Assembly (NCBI RefSeq): GCF_023973145.1
Contig: NZ_CP099546.1
Location: 2,728,001 to 2,792,000 of the forward strand
DNA from: Natronosalvus vescus
GTDB taxonomy: Archaea > Halobacteriota > Halobacteria > Halobacteriales > Natrialbaceae
Direction of reading: 5' to 3'
Length of the DNA: 64,000 nucleotides
The position numbers were made by a program, and so were the translations under genes. Shown piece after piece: positions 56,643 to 64,000 of the stretch. Positions within the stretch are counted from its first letter, which is position 1. Each line of letters starts with the position of its first letter. Below the pieces are notes generated by a model. It searched no databases. It saw only the letters and a program-made list of their open reading frames with translations, and was not told where the DNA came from.

Positions 56643-57938
56643 CTAGATGACGACGGCCACCGTCGCGATCGCCCCGCCAATCAACAGGAGTGCGCTCGAG
56701 ATTGCCACCTGCCGTTTGAACGTCCGATTGGTCGAGCTGGCGGCGAGCAGTGCCTTGACGATGATACTGGAAACCGTCGCGAGCAAGATCGCGATCGTCG
56801 CCTCGGGTGCGGCGAGTTGGCCACCGCGGTAGAGGACGACCGCCGAGGTCGTCGCCCCGGCACTCGAGATGAGGCCGCTCGCCACGGCCGTCGCGTAGAA
56901 TCCGAGCGTCCCGAACCACGTTTCGGCCAGCGACCCGAACACGAGGACGACCAGGAATACCGCTCCGAACGCGAGGGCGTTTTTCATCGAGAACGGGCTC
57001 TCGAGTTCCATCGGCGTCGACTCGCCCCAGTCGGCGATGTAGCCGGCGACGACGAACGCGACGAGGATAACCGCACCGAGCGGGGCGACCGCCTCGAGCA
57101 GGGGTGAGACGTCGCTACCGATCGTGAACGCGACCGCGATCCCGAGGTTTCTGGCGGCCATCGCGGCGTTCGCGAGTAGGATGGCGGCCACGGCATAAGA
57201 AGCCGCGGCCGGTCGCTGGTTGACGTGGTCGAGCATCGTCCCGACGACGGCCGTCGAGGAGGCGAGGCCGCCGAAAAAGCCAGTGACGGCGATCCCGCGT
57301 CCGCCGTAACTCGAGACGATGGCGTAGTTGACGATGCCGATTCCGGCGACCGCGACGACCATGAGCCAGATGATCTGTGGCTCGATCGGAATCACCAGCT
57401 CGCCGAACTCGAGCGTCGTTTCGGCGGGCAACAGTGGGTAGATGACGAACGCCAAGATGGCGAACTCGGTCGTCGAGCGCATCTCCGCCCGGGTGAGTCC
57501 CCAGGCGAACTCGTGGAGTTCGCGTTTGAGCACCAACAACAGCGACGAGAGGACGGCGATGGTCACCCCCTCGAGGATGAACCCGGCGGCGACGAGTGCG
57601 CCCACGCCGTAGGCGACCAGCATCGAGACGGACGTCGTCAGCGAGAGACCAGTGTCCTCCTCGCCCATAAGGCCCTGTGCGGCGAGCAAGACGCCCTGGA
57701 CGATGACGAGCAACCCGCCGAGGAGTAACAGACTCTCGCCGACCTCCGTCTCGAGGACGAGGATCGTAAAGAGCGCGCCGAGCAGACTAATTAGCGAGAA
57801 GGTTCGGATCCCCGCAGATTTCTGTGACCACTCGCGCTCGAGGCCGAGGAACATCCCGAGCGCGCCGGCAAGCGCGATTCGGACGACCGTCTCGTCGAGG
57901 GGGGCGTCGATCGTCTGGAGGGGGACGTCTGTCAGCAT
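56643..57938 (-). CDS. MgtC/SapB-family membrane protein with DUF4010
   Basis: The 431-aa membrane protein has an N-terminal MgtC-like domain (ALAGALGMFLGLEREWSQK near 26-44, with SLISLLGALFTILV), and about eleven to twelve helices in all. The second half fits DUF4010 (NYAIVSSYGGRGIAVTGFF and GGLASSTAVVGTM). Such proteins are thought to transport ions or small molecules or regulate Mg2+ homeostasis; none is proven here. Divergent from the PadR regulator? No: both are on the minus strand, with PadR upstream, so PadR may control it. Confidence 0.88.
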   Translation of the reverse strand: MLTDVPLQTIDAPLDETVVRIALAGALGMFLGLEREWSQKSAGIRTFSLISLLGALFTILVLETEVGESLLLLGGLLVIVQGVLLAAQGLMGEEDTGLSLTTSVSMLVAYGVGALVAAGFILEGVTIAVLSSLLLVLKRELHEFAWGLTRAEMRSTTEFAILAFVIYPLLPAETTLEFGELVIPIEPQIIWLMVVAVAGIGIVNYAIVSSYGGRGIAVTGFFGGLASSTAVVGTMLDHVNQRPAAASYAVAAILLANAAMAARNLGIAVAFTIGSDVSPLLEAVAPLGAVILVAFVVAGYIADWGESTPMELESPFSMKNALAFGAVFLVVLVFGSLAETWFGTLGFYATAVASGLISSAGATTSAVVLYRGGQLAAPEATIAILLATVSSIIVKALLAASSTNRTFKRQVAISSALLLIGGAIATVAVVI

Positions 57939-58031
57939 TCGATGTGGCTCGTGTGGTAGGTGGTCGTCTGCAGTCGGTGGTCGTCTGGAGACGGTAGTTG
58001 CAGTATGAAAAGGATCGGTGTCGACTTACAC

Positions 58032-58307
58032 TTACAGGTCGACGTACTGTCCTTCCCAGTCCCGGCGGGCCTCGAGTTCACGTCGGCCACGGCGGGTGAG
58101 CGTATAGAAGTTCGTCCGGCGGTCGCGGCTGCCCTTCTCGACGAGGCCCTTATCGACCAGTGTGTCGAGGTTCGGGTAGAGGCGACCGTGGTGGATTTCC
58201 TTCTCGTAGTACTGCTCGAGTTCTTCTTTGATGGCGAGTCCGTGTGGTTCTTCTTCACCGGCGATCACGTACAACAGATCTCGCTGGAATCCTGTCAGGT
58301 CGTACAT
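58032..58307 (-). CDS. PadR-family transcriptional regulator
   Basis: The 91-aa protein is a minimal PadR winged helix: DLTGFQRDLLYVIAGEEEP, HGLAIKEELEQYYEKEIHHG, LYPNLDTLVDKGLVEKG and the wing RRTNFYTLTRRG. It lacks the C-terminal dimerisation helices of larger PadR proteins. An AT-rich promoter (TTTATTAAAATT, 58336-58347) lies 29-40 bases before the ATG. It probably represses its own promoter and perhaps the membrane protein gene downstream. Confidence 0.9.
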   Translation of the reverse strand: MYDLTGFQRDLLYVIAGEEEPHGLAIKEELEQYYEKEIHHGRLYPNLDTLVDKGLVEKGSRDRRTNFYTLTRRGRRELEARRDWEGQYVDL

Positions 58308-58347
58308 TGGGAACGTACCACCTGTACTTCTTGTCGAATTTTAATAA

Positions 58348-58805
58348 AGATATCGGGTTACGATCGAATCTACCCGGATAGCTCGGTGCATACCACTATT
58401 ATCGTTGTCATCAAATCGTAAGCTCTCCGACGAGTTTTCTTCGACAGACGCATAATACACACCTCATGTTTAGCATACAGAGCGTTTTTTATCTGATTAT
58501 TCTATATTGATTCGGCAACCACGTTCAGGATCCGCTCTCGAGGATTACGCGAGAATTCGAGGATAACAGTACAACTCTGGCTCGCGGGCCGAACGCTGGT
58601 CACGCCCCGTGTTCCTCGTGTTCGCGAGACCCCTTCGCTCAGTAGTAACAACTGAAACGATTCACACACTGATCGCCGACAGGTCTGGCGATCGGGTGTG
58701 CGTTGACTTGCAGTGGCTACTATAGGTTCGACCACGAACACGAACGGCCGGGTACAACTCCCGCAACCCACAGCAGTCGCTCGCTGTGTGATCGTAAACA
58801 GGAAA
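58348..58805. other. AT-rich intergenic region without a recognised gene
   Basis: About 460 bases with T-rich runs (GCGTTTTTTATCTG near 58482) hold no protein-like frame. Its lower GC suggests foreign or decaying sequence leading into the hairpin cluster at 58806. Confidence 0.4.
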
Positions 58806-58915
58806 GCAAACCGTACGGCATGAAAAGGGCCGTACGATTGCTTGCCGCCCTGAATTGGTCCCCGCTGACGCTTCGGCCCTCCAAAGCGAAGCGTCAAGTG
58901 AGAAAATTCACTCGG
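58806..58915. repeat. Cluster of three hairpins, possible IS relic or structured RNA
   Basis: Three inverted repeats follow each other: CGTACGG/CCGTACG (58812-58836, extendable to GCAAACCGTACGG against CCGTACGATTGC), the perfect 9-bp GACGCTTCG/CGAAGCGTC (58867-58895) and AGTGA/TCACT (about 58898-58913). The following 100 bases have a frame ending STGSRGA that recalls a TnpB tail, so this may be a TnpB-element relic. Confidence 0.45.
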
Positions 58916-59016
58916 GAGACTTAAAGGTAACGACACCGCCACGGGCGATGATACGTCGGGAACCGAACTCGTTCGGCGTTTCTACGGGAAGCCGTGGGGC
59001 TTGACCCCGAGCCGGT

Positions 59017-59163
59017 TCACATATGTTCTTCCTCGAGCACCCAACCGAGCGCCCGTCGATAGTGGGTGAACATCTTTCTGACTCCTTCGTGGCGCATCTC
59101 TTCGCTCTCGAGCTCGTCGACGAGAAATTCGTACTGCTCGCGGATTTCTTCCTCATCGCGCAT
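59017..59163 (-). CDS. Small acidic helical protein
   Basis: The 48-aa protein is almost all helix: charged MRDEEEIREQYEFLVDELE, then RHEGVRKMFTHYRRALGWVLEEEH. It looks like a coiled-coil or helical hairpin and has typical haloarchaeal acidity. I chose ATG 59163; a longer form would add 20 unlikely residues. No family is known to me. Confidence 0.6.
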   Translation of the reverse strand: MRDEEEIREQYEFLVDELESEEMRHEGVRKMFTHYRRALGWVLEEEHM

Positions 59164-59209
59164 AGGACACACTCGACGTTCCACGCTAAAAAAGGGGCGG
59201 GCGGTCGGC

Positions 59210-59699
59210 TTACTCGTGCTCATGGGGCGGCGCTAGCGATGAATCTAGGGCTGTCTTTCGTCCCGTCAGTGGCTGGCGTTGCACGAGTTTACACGCGAAC
59301 GCGGGGTGCTCGAGCAGGTGCCAGAGGAGTATGTGTCGCCGAGAGCCGGTTACCCCGTCGTAGTCGACGTCCGAGACGGTAAACGTCGACGGCAACTCCT
59401 GGTACAACTGCTTCACCGCCTCGAACGAATCGAACACTTTTCGATGGCCACTCGAGGTCGCCCCGCGGCGGGCGACGACGTACGTGCCGTCGCCCCGACG
59501 GGTCGCCGTGGTATGGGTAAACTCCTCGGTGCGCTCGAGTGCCTCGGTGAGTTGGTTGCGAAGCCGGCTGACGTCGCCGGTGGTCAACGGATAGGTGTCG
59601 GAACCGACGACGAGAACGATGGTTTCCCCGTCCGTCTGGACGGAGAGGGTGCGATTATCGACGAATTTCTCGATCAGGAGTGAGGCTACTCCGTGTCAT
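59210..59699 (-). pseudogene. DUF7528-like protein gene with a 5' frameshift
   Basis: The conserved part (TTGDVSRLRNQLTEALERTE, then TYVVARRGATSSGHRKVFDS and SRRHILLWHLLEHPAFACKL) resembles a haloarchaeal family I recall as DUF7528. Its only available start in frame is TTG at 59587, yet coding-like sequence (TLSVQTDGETIVLVVGSDTY) continues upstream of that TTG in the same frame to about 59670 without ATG, GTG or TTG. An ATG at 59699 has a TATA box (59723-59729) at leaderless distance, but its frame ends after 14 codons. A one-base loss (or two-base gain) between the two would restore a protein of about 160 residues. Confidence 0.6.
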
Positions 59700-59722
59700 C
59701 GTCTGATCGTTTCACACGGTGG

Positions 59723-59729
59723 ATATAAA
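59723..59729 (-). promoter_or_regulatory. TATA box for the ATG at 59699
   Basis: TTTATATCC on the minus strand is centred about 27 bases before the ATG at 59699, marking that ATG as the original start of the frameshifted gene. Confidence 0.55.
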
Positions 59730-59832
59730 TTCTTGCGGAGGCGTCACCCATGTTAGCATATCGGGCCAATTTTGCACGAGGATGGGAACCGTGTGAATGG
59801 CACTCGTTTCACACTGAAAAAGACAATCCAAA

Positions 59833-59840
59833 AATAATTA
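59833..59840 (+). promoter_or_regulatory. TATA box of the UPF0104 gene
   Basis: AATAATTA lies 25-32 bases before the ATG at 59865. Confidence 0.55.
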
Positions 59841-59864
59841 ATGGGTGGCCACAATGTTAGGAAT

Positions 59865-60873
59865 ATGAAACGTCGGTTCGTGCTTGGCGTCGGCGTTGCC
59901 GCCGCCTTGCTTGCCCTCCTCCTGTCGCTCGTCGGGAGCGACACCGTGTTCGCCGAACTCGCTGCTGCCGACCGCCGCTTGCTCGGCGTCGGACTGCTCT
60001 CTGGAGCGCTCGCGTTGACCTTTCGCGGACTGGTCTGGGTGCAGTTCCTGACCCTGGTCGACGACTCGCTCCGTCGACGGCAGGTGGGAATGTTGTTCCT
60101 GACGGCGATGTTCATCAAATACGTCACCCCCTACGGACAGGTCACGACGGAGCCACTCGTCGCCTACCTCGTCACTCGTGAGGGGGAACTCGCCTACGAA
60201 GACGGCCTCGCTGGCGTGTTGGCGGCGGACGTCCTGACACTACCTACCGTACTACTCGTTTGGCTTTCTCGGCGTGGCGTCCATCGTCGCCGGTGGAACC
60301 ATTGCGACCGCGTTCGTGAGTCGATTGGCCGTCTTCGGGGTGGCCTTCCTGATCGTCGTCGCGGTGCTGGCGGTCGTGCTCTGGCGACGAGCAGTCGTGT
60401 ACTGGCTCGTCCTCGGAGCGGTCGCCGTCGTTGCCCGGGTCACCTGCTCCGTGACCGATCGATTCGACGCCCTGTTGTGTCCCGACATGGTTCGCGGTCG
60501 TCTCGATGGCTTCTACGCGACCATCGACGCAATCGGTGCCAACCGGCGCACGCTCGCGGTGGCGACGGTGTCTGCACACCTGGGGATGGCCTTCCTCATG
60601 TTGCCCGTCTACATCGGTGCGAGCGCCCTCGGTTACCACCTGTCCCTGGGCGTCGTCGCCGTAACAGTGGCCGTCGGTAAACTCGGGGCCCTCGTCCCGG
60701 CACCCGGTGGCACCGGCGGCGTCGAAGCCATCGTCACTGCCAGCCTGACGACGCTCGGCCACCTCGAGGTGGGGGCTGCGCTCTCGGTTGCCCTCGTTTA
60801 CCGATTGTGTACATACTGGCTCACCATCGGCATCGGTGGCGTCTGTGCGTTCCCAGCCTTCTACAGGAACTGA
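59865..60873 (+). pseudogene. UPF0104/LPG-synthase-like membrane protein, frameshifted by a CTAC duplication
   Basis: The first frame (59865 to about 60245) encodes MKRRFVLGVGVAAALLALLL, then FRGLVWVQFLTLVDDSLRRR and FIKYVTPYGQVTTEPLVAYL, as in UPF0104/lysylphosphatidylglycerol synthase-type membrane proteins. The same protein continues in the next frame from about 60252 to 60873, with VTVAVGKLGALVPAPGGTGG and GVEAIVTASLT. At 60240-60247 the sequence CTACCTAC is a tandem copy of four bases. Removing one copy joins the frames as VLTLPYYSFGFLGVAS and gives exactly 334 residues. So the break is one 4-bp duplication. The family flips or modifies lipids. The duplication could be a mutation, phase variation or a sequence error. 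Confidence 0.85.
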
Positions 60874-60927
60874 CGGCCGGAAACCACACCGATGGGTCTT
60901 TTGAACTCGCGGCGCTACACTCGCGTG

Positions 60928-61644
60928 ATGAACATTCGCGGGGAGCGTGAGTGTACCGACTGTGGCACCCGCTGGTCGTACTTCGAGACCGGCAGCGTCG
61001 GCTGCCCGGCCTGTGGCAGTCTTCGTAGCGTCGGCACGGGCGAGCGCTCGAGTCACACCGACCGACCCACCGACTTCGATCTCACCGCCGTTCGGGGGGC
61101 TATCGACGACTGCTCGAACGAGGAACTGGCCGACCGGGCCCGGGCCGCGTGTCGGGAGTACCTCCGAAACCGGGGCTTCGTCAGCGGCGGTCGCCTCCGC
61201 GAACTGGACGAGGCGTATCTCGCCGCGGCGGAACTCAACCACGTCGCGGATCTGGTCGCCCGAACGTCCCAGCCCACGGAGGACGAGGAACTGTACTTTC
61301 TCGCGTTGCTCCGGGATGCGGACGCGGGCAAGCGCCCCGACGCGGTGACGATACCAGCGTCCTTCCGGGAGGGTCGCGGACTCGCCGTCGCGGACTCGAT
61401 TCGGGACTACCGGCGCGATATTCGGCTCTGGATCGAGGAAACAGATCGCACGCTCAGCGACGCGGCTCGAAGCACGCTCGAGATCCTGATCGATCACGAG
61501 ACCAGACTGCGCATGCTCGACGGTGACGTCGATCCGGGGACGGCCGAGACGCTGCTCGAGGCGGCGCGTCACCTGGGGAACGGTGTTCGTGGCGACGAGT
61601 ACGAACTCGAATTGGCTCAGGAACGCCTCGAGACGGTTTTTTGA
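60928..61644 (+). CDS. DUF7117-like protein with N-terminal zinc ribbon
   Basis: The 238-aa protein begins with CTDCGTRWSYFETGSVGCPACG, cited in part as CTDCGTRWSYFETG and GCPACG: a zinc ribbon. The remaining 200 residues are helical (AELNHVADLVARTSQPTEDE and EYELELAQERLETVF near the end). It fits DUF7117. No enzyme motif is visible; a nucleic-acid or protein-binding role is possible. ATG at 60928. Confidence 0.85.
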   Translation: MNIRGERECTDCGTRWSYFETGSVGCPACGSLRSVGTGERSSHTDRPTDFDLTAVRGAIDDCSNEELADRARAACREYLRNRGFVSGGRLRELDEAYLAAAELNHVADLVARTSQPTEDEELYFLALLRDADAGKRPDAVTIPASFREGRGLAVADSIRDYRRDIRLWIEETDRTLSDAARSTLEILIDHETRLRMLDGDVDPGTAETLLEAARHLGNGVRGDEYELELAQERLETVF

Positions 61645-61707
61645 GGAATCCTCTCGCAGTCTCGTCTGAACGGGATCGACGTCGCAACGTGGTGGTTGAA
61701 GCGTGAA

Positions 61708-62601
61708 TTAAGGTAGATCGACGTCGATCCCCGTCTGCAGGCTGGCCGCCTTGACCGTATTGTACAGCAACATCGCCCGCGTCATCGGTCCGACACCGCC
61801 CGGAACGGGTGTGATCGCGCTCGCTCGCGCTTTTGCACTCTCGAAGTCGACGTCACCCACCAGTTCGTACCCCTTCTCCGTGTCGGCGTCGACGCGGTTG
61901 ACGCCGACGTCGATGACCACTGCGTCCTCGCCGATCATCGAGCCGTCGAGCAACTCGGGGACGCCGACGGCGGCCACGACGACGTCGGCACTGCGGGTCT
62001 TTTCGCCGAGGTCATCGGTTCGGGAGTGACACACCGTGACCGTCGCGTTCCCGTCGTCGGCCTTCTGAATGAGCAGGTTCGCCAGCGGCTTGCCGACGAT
62101 GTCGGATCGGCCGACGATGGTGATATCCGCCCCCTCGGTGTCCACGTCCGCGGCCTCGAGGAGTTTCTGGACGCCGTGAGGGGTACAGGGGCGGAACCTG
62201 GCGTCGCCGGCGACGAGACGGCCGACGTTCTCGGGATGGAAGCCATCGACGTCTTTGAGTGGGTCGATTCGACGGATGACCTCCCGGTACTCGACGTGAT
62301 CCGGAACCGGTGCCTGCACGAGGTAGCCGTGGACGTCGGGGTTCTCGTTGAGGTCGTCGATGGTCTCGTAGAGGGTTTCGGGCGCGGCGTCGCCGGGAAC
62401 GTCGACGTGGTGGGGTTCGATGCCGACCTCCTCGCAGTCGCGCTGTTTCATCGAGACGTAGGTCTGACTCGCAGGGTCATCTCCCATCAACACGGTGGCC
62501 AGACCGGGACGCGAGCCAGCGTCGGCAAGCGTTTCGATGGCGTCGCCGAGGTCGTCCCGTATCTCGCTCGCGACCGCGTTCCCGTCGATGATTCGTGTCA
62601 T
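61708..62601 (-). CDS. folD: Methylenetetrahydrofolate dehydrogenase/cyclohydrolase
   Basis: The 297-aa bifunctional enzyme interconverts methylene-, methenyl- and formyl-tetrahydrofolate. It has the substrate-binding YVSMKQRDCEEVGIEP near 48-63 (with catalytic Lys), VQAPVPDHVEYREV near 95, DPLKDVDGFHPENVGRLVAG, NADP-binding GRSDIVGKPLANLL near 164 and C-terminal TPVPGGVGPMTRAML. The gene is intact and monocistronic. Confidence 0.95.
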   Translation of the reverse strand: MTRIIDGNAVASEIRDDLGDAIETLADAGSRPGLATVLMGDDPASQTYVSMKQRDCEEVGIEPHHVDVPGDAAPETLYETIDDLNENPDVHGYLVQAPVPDHVEYREVIRRIDPLKDVDGFHPENVGRLVAGDARFRPCTPHGVQKLLEAADVDTEGADITIVGRSDIVGKPLANLLIQKADDGNATVTVCHSRTDDLGEKTRSADVVVAAVGVPELLDGSMIGEDAVVIDVGVNRVDADTEKGYELVGDVDFESAKARASAITPVPGGVGPMTRAMLLYNTVKAASLQTGIDVDLP

Positions 62602-62825
62602 TACGTGAATTCGGGAGGGCGAGCGTCATTAATGCTCGGGTTCGTGCCTATCTCGTGGAAATGCGTTCTGATTATATCCATGTCTGTGCATTATTTTTCC
62701 GGTCGCGTGGATTGCCACCAGCGTTCGACCGGCCAGCAGGCACTCAAGCAGGTCATTGTCGGTCGAGGCACCGTCACCAACGACGGTTCAACACCGTTAT
62801 TTTCGACGAGAGCCTTCCGTTCTCC

Positions 62826-63458
62826 GTGGAGAACGTAACGGAACGACGGAGCAACCCCTTCGGCATGCGACCGCCGTTTGCAAAGAACGACCCGGGTGCC
62901 CACCCGGCGGTCTTCGGCTACGGTGACGCCAACGCGGATTTTCACCTGATCGGTGATCATCCGGGTGTTCACGGCGGGACGACTACGGGGGTACCGTTCA
63001 CCGAAGTCGATTCGTCGGAGACCCTCTTCGAGGTCTTTCGCCAGGCAGGGTTCAGTAGCGGCCCGCTCGCGGATCCCGACCTCTCGAATCTCTTCGTGAA
63101 CTACCTGCACATGTGTACACTCCCCGGCGACCGGGCACCGACGCGAGCGGAGTACGACGAACTCGAGCGATACTTCGACGCGGAACTGCGCGCGATCAAC
63201 GCCCACATCCTGTTACCGGTCGGCGCGAGGGCGACCGACCACGTCCTCCGGGAGTACACGACCCAGCGCCACCGGATTGACCTCGAGATGCCCGCCCTCC
63301 ACGCTCGTGAGTTCCGCGGCCGCGGATTCATGGTCGTGCCGATTCTCGATCCTGCGGAGTGGGAGTCCGGTGACCGCGCCCGGTTAGCCGCGAAGCTCGA
63401 GGCGATTCTGGCGTCCGATTACCGCCAGACGAAGGGCGTGGCGACGCGAGTGGGCTGA
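62826..63458 (+). CDS. Uracil-DNA glycosylase family protein
   Basis: The 210-aa protein starts at a GTG with TTATTTT about 25-30 bases upstream, a leaderless arrangement. It has GYGDANADFHLIGDHPGVHGG, cited in part as DANADFHLIGDHPGVHGG, near residues 35-53, which is the glycosylase water-activating and phosphate-contact region in this subfamily. It also has LFVNYLHMCTLPGDRAPTRAE and ILLPVGARATDHVL. It probably removes uracil or related bases from DNA, or is a structural homologue with another substrate. No [4Fe-4S] Cys set is seen. Confidence 0.83.
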   Translation: MENVTERRSNPFGMRPPFAKNDPGAHPAVFGYGDANADFHLIGDHPGVHGGTTTGVPFTEVDSSETLFEVFRQAGFSSGPLADPDLSNLFVNYLHMCTLPGDRAPTRAEYDELERYFDAELRAINAHILLPVGARATDHVLREYTTQRHRIDLEMPALHAREFRGRGFMVVPILDPAEWESGDRARLAAKLEAILASDYRQTKGVATRVG

Positions 63459-63468
63459 GCCTCTCCTG

Positions 63469-64000
63469 CTAGCGACGGAAGTGCGTCCGGATGCTCACCC
63501 GCATCGGCAACCCGAGCGCGCCGACCAATGGGATGACGACGAACAATGCGAGATCAGCCGCAAGCGTGCCGTAACCCGCAGCGCTCAGCCCGAACCCAGC
63601 GAGGGGCGCCGAGACACAGACGACGTACAGATACGATGGCGACCAGCCCGGAAGCTGGTGGGTTCGGTGGACGATGACGCCGAAAAACAGCGGCATCAAC
63701 ACGGCACCGGCCAGGAACGGCCCGCCGAGCAACAGCGTCACTGCCGCGAGCGCGATGGCTACCACGATGGTCTCGTCGAGGGAGACGGGGCCCCACGTAT
63801 GTGTTCGCCACGCGATACGTGCAGCGAGCACGACGAGCAGGGCAGTGAGGACGATGCCGGCCAGCGCGCCGTACCACTGGACGGGCTCGATCGGTGGGGT
63901 GAAAAACTCGACCCCGGAGACGAAGCCGATGGCGGTGGCGATTCCGTGGCGGCTACTCGATAGCAGCGTCCAGACCGTAGCCAGATCCGTACCAGCGGCC
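63469..64000 (-). CDS. Membrane protein, 5' end beyond the window
   Basis: The frame is open from the TAG at 63469 to the end of the window (177 codons visible). It encodes at least five hydrophobic helices with polar loops (for example VEFFTPPIEPVQWYGALAG, then LLGGPFLAGAVLMPLFFGV). No family is recognised. The C-terminus is basic (MRVSIRTHFRR). An internal ATG at 63831 could start a shorter form, but the upstream sequence is clearly membrane-protein coding. Confidence 0.7.
   Translation of the reverse strand, partial: AAGTDLATVWTLLSSSRHGIATAIGFVSGVEFFTPPIEPVQWYGALAGIVLTALLVVLAARIAWRTHTWGPVSLDETIVVAIALAAVTLLLGGPFLAGAVLMPLFFGVIVHRTHQLPGWSPSYLYVVCVSAPLAGFGLSAAGYGTLAADLALFVVIPLVGALGLPMRVSIRTHFRR

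Noticed and set aside
58502-58942. 146-aa frame on the minus strand
   Set aside because: Crosses the hairpin cluster, has scattered composition and no promoter; more likely chance.
60244-61572. 442-aa frame on the minus strand
   Set aside because: Covers the UPF0104 and DUF7117 genes in antisense; composition rich in Arg/Asp/His without protein pattern.
1-64000. CRISPR array
   Set aside because: No regularly spaced exact repeats of 24-37 bases with unique spacers were found; the only tandem units (616-694) are degenerate.

Overview
The window is chromosomal DNA of a halophilic archaeon (class Halobacteria, probably order Natrialbales or a relative; I infer the order only from general gene content). 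The evidence is high GC, acidic proteins, a strong preference for CTCGAG-type codon pairs, TATA boxes about 25-32 bases before start codons that look leaderless, twin-arginine signals, an EF-1alpha/ribosomal S10 operon, a GHMP-type archaeal shikimate kinase, a CTAG-type orphan methylase, and many small haloarchaeal DUF and zinc-ribbon proteins. All calls come from reading the sequence and recalling protein families. No database search was run.

Layout. 0-5.2 kb: a PD-(D/E)XK-like protein, a Tat-exported protein, and a restriction-modification locus (C5 methyltransferase plus a TdeIII-like endonuclease, with a small membrane gene between them), then a winged-helix/membrane-protein pair. 5.3-8.6 kb: a NodU/CmcH-type carbamoyltransferase, a flavodoxin and a DUF2270 protein. 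8.7-16.3 kb: a thiol/copper/respiration block made of a translationally coupled three-gene operon encoding two Cys-pair membrane proteins, a divergent DsbA-like protein, a Cys-rich four-helix copper-binding protein, DUF2243, a rhodanese-metallo-beta-lactamase fusion and a fused cytochrome oxidase subunit I/III. 16.4-20.6 kb: two phosphodiesterase-type genes, then acyl-CoA ligase and enoyl-CoA hydratase with a possible 39-aa gene bridging them. 20.8-30 kb: YqeC, regulators, an M20 peptidase, a class V aminotransferase, VKOR, thioredoxin reductase/thioredoxin and an ABC exporter. 30.5-38.5 kb: tuf-rpsJ, homoserine dehydrogenase with an ACT protein, a NifU-like protein, an LVIVD-repeat surface protein, a ROK kinase and a thiolase.

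39-43.6 kb: rhomboid protease and tRNA-Ala(CGC), followed by a decayed accessory island holding provirus-type zinc-ribbon and truncated J-domain genes, a 5'-truncated and an intact acetyltransferase, and a TnpB element that appears to have cut a ribbon-helix-helix gene. 43.6-47 kb: chorismate mutase/shikimate kinase and small conserved genes. 47.2-48.6 kb: a second TnpB element with a nonsense codon. 48.7-64 kb: CTAG-type methylase, two sensor kinases, MutY, class III aminotransferase, MgtC/DUF4010 transporter, PadR regulator, a frameshifted UPF0104 membrane protein, DUF7117, FolD, a UDG-family protein and a membrane protein running off the end.

The most interesting points are a 17-bp palindrome inside a 22-bp near-identical block, found in just two divergent promoter regions (5221-5237 and 10069-10085) that link the carbamoyltransferase/HTH locus to the DsbA/Cys-pair membrane operon; that operon as a candidate undescribed thiol or copper system; several small coupled genes; and four genes disrupted by single small lesions (10976, 48170, about 59.66 kb and a CTAC duplication at 60240).
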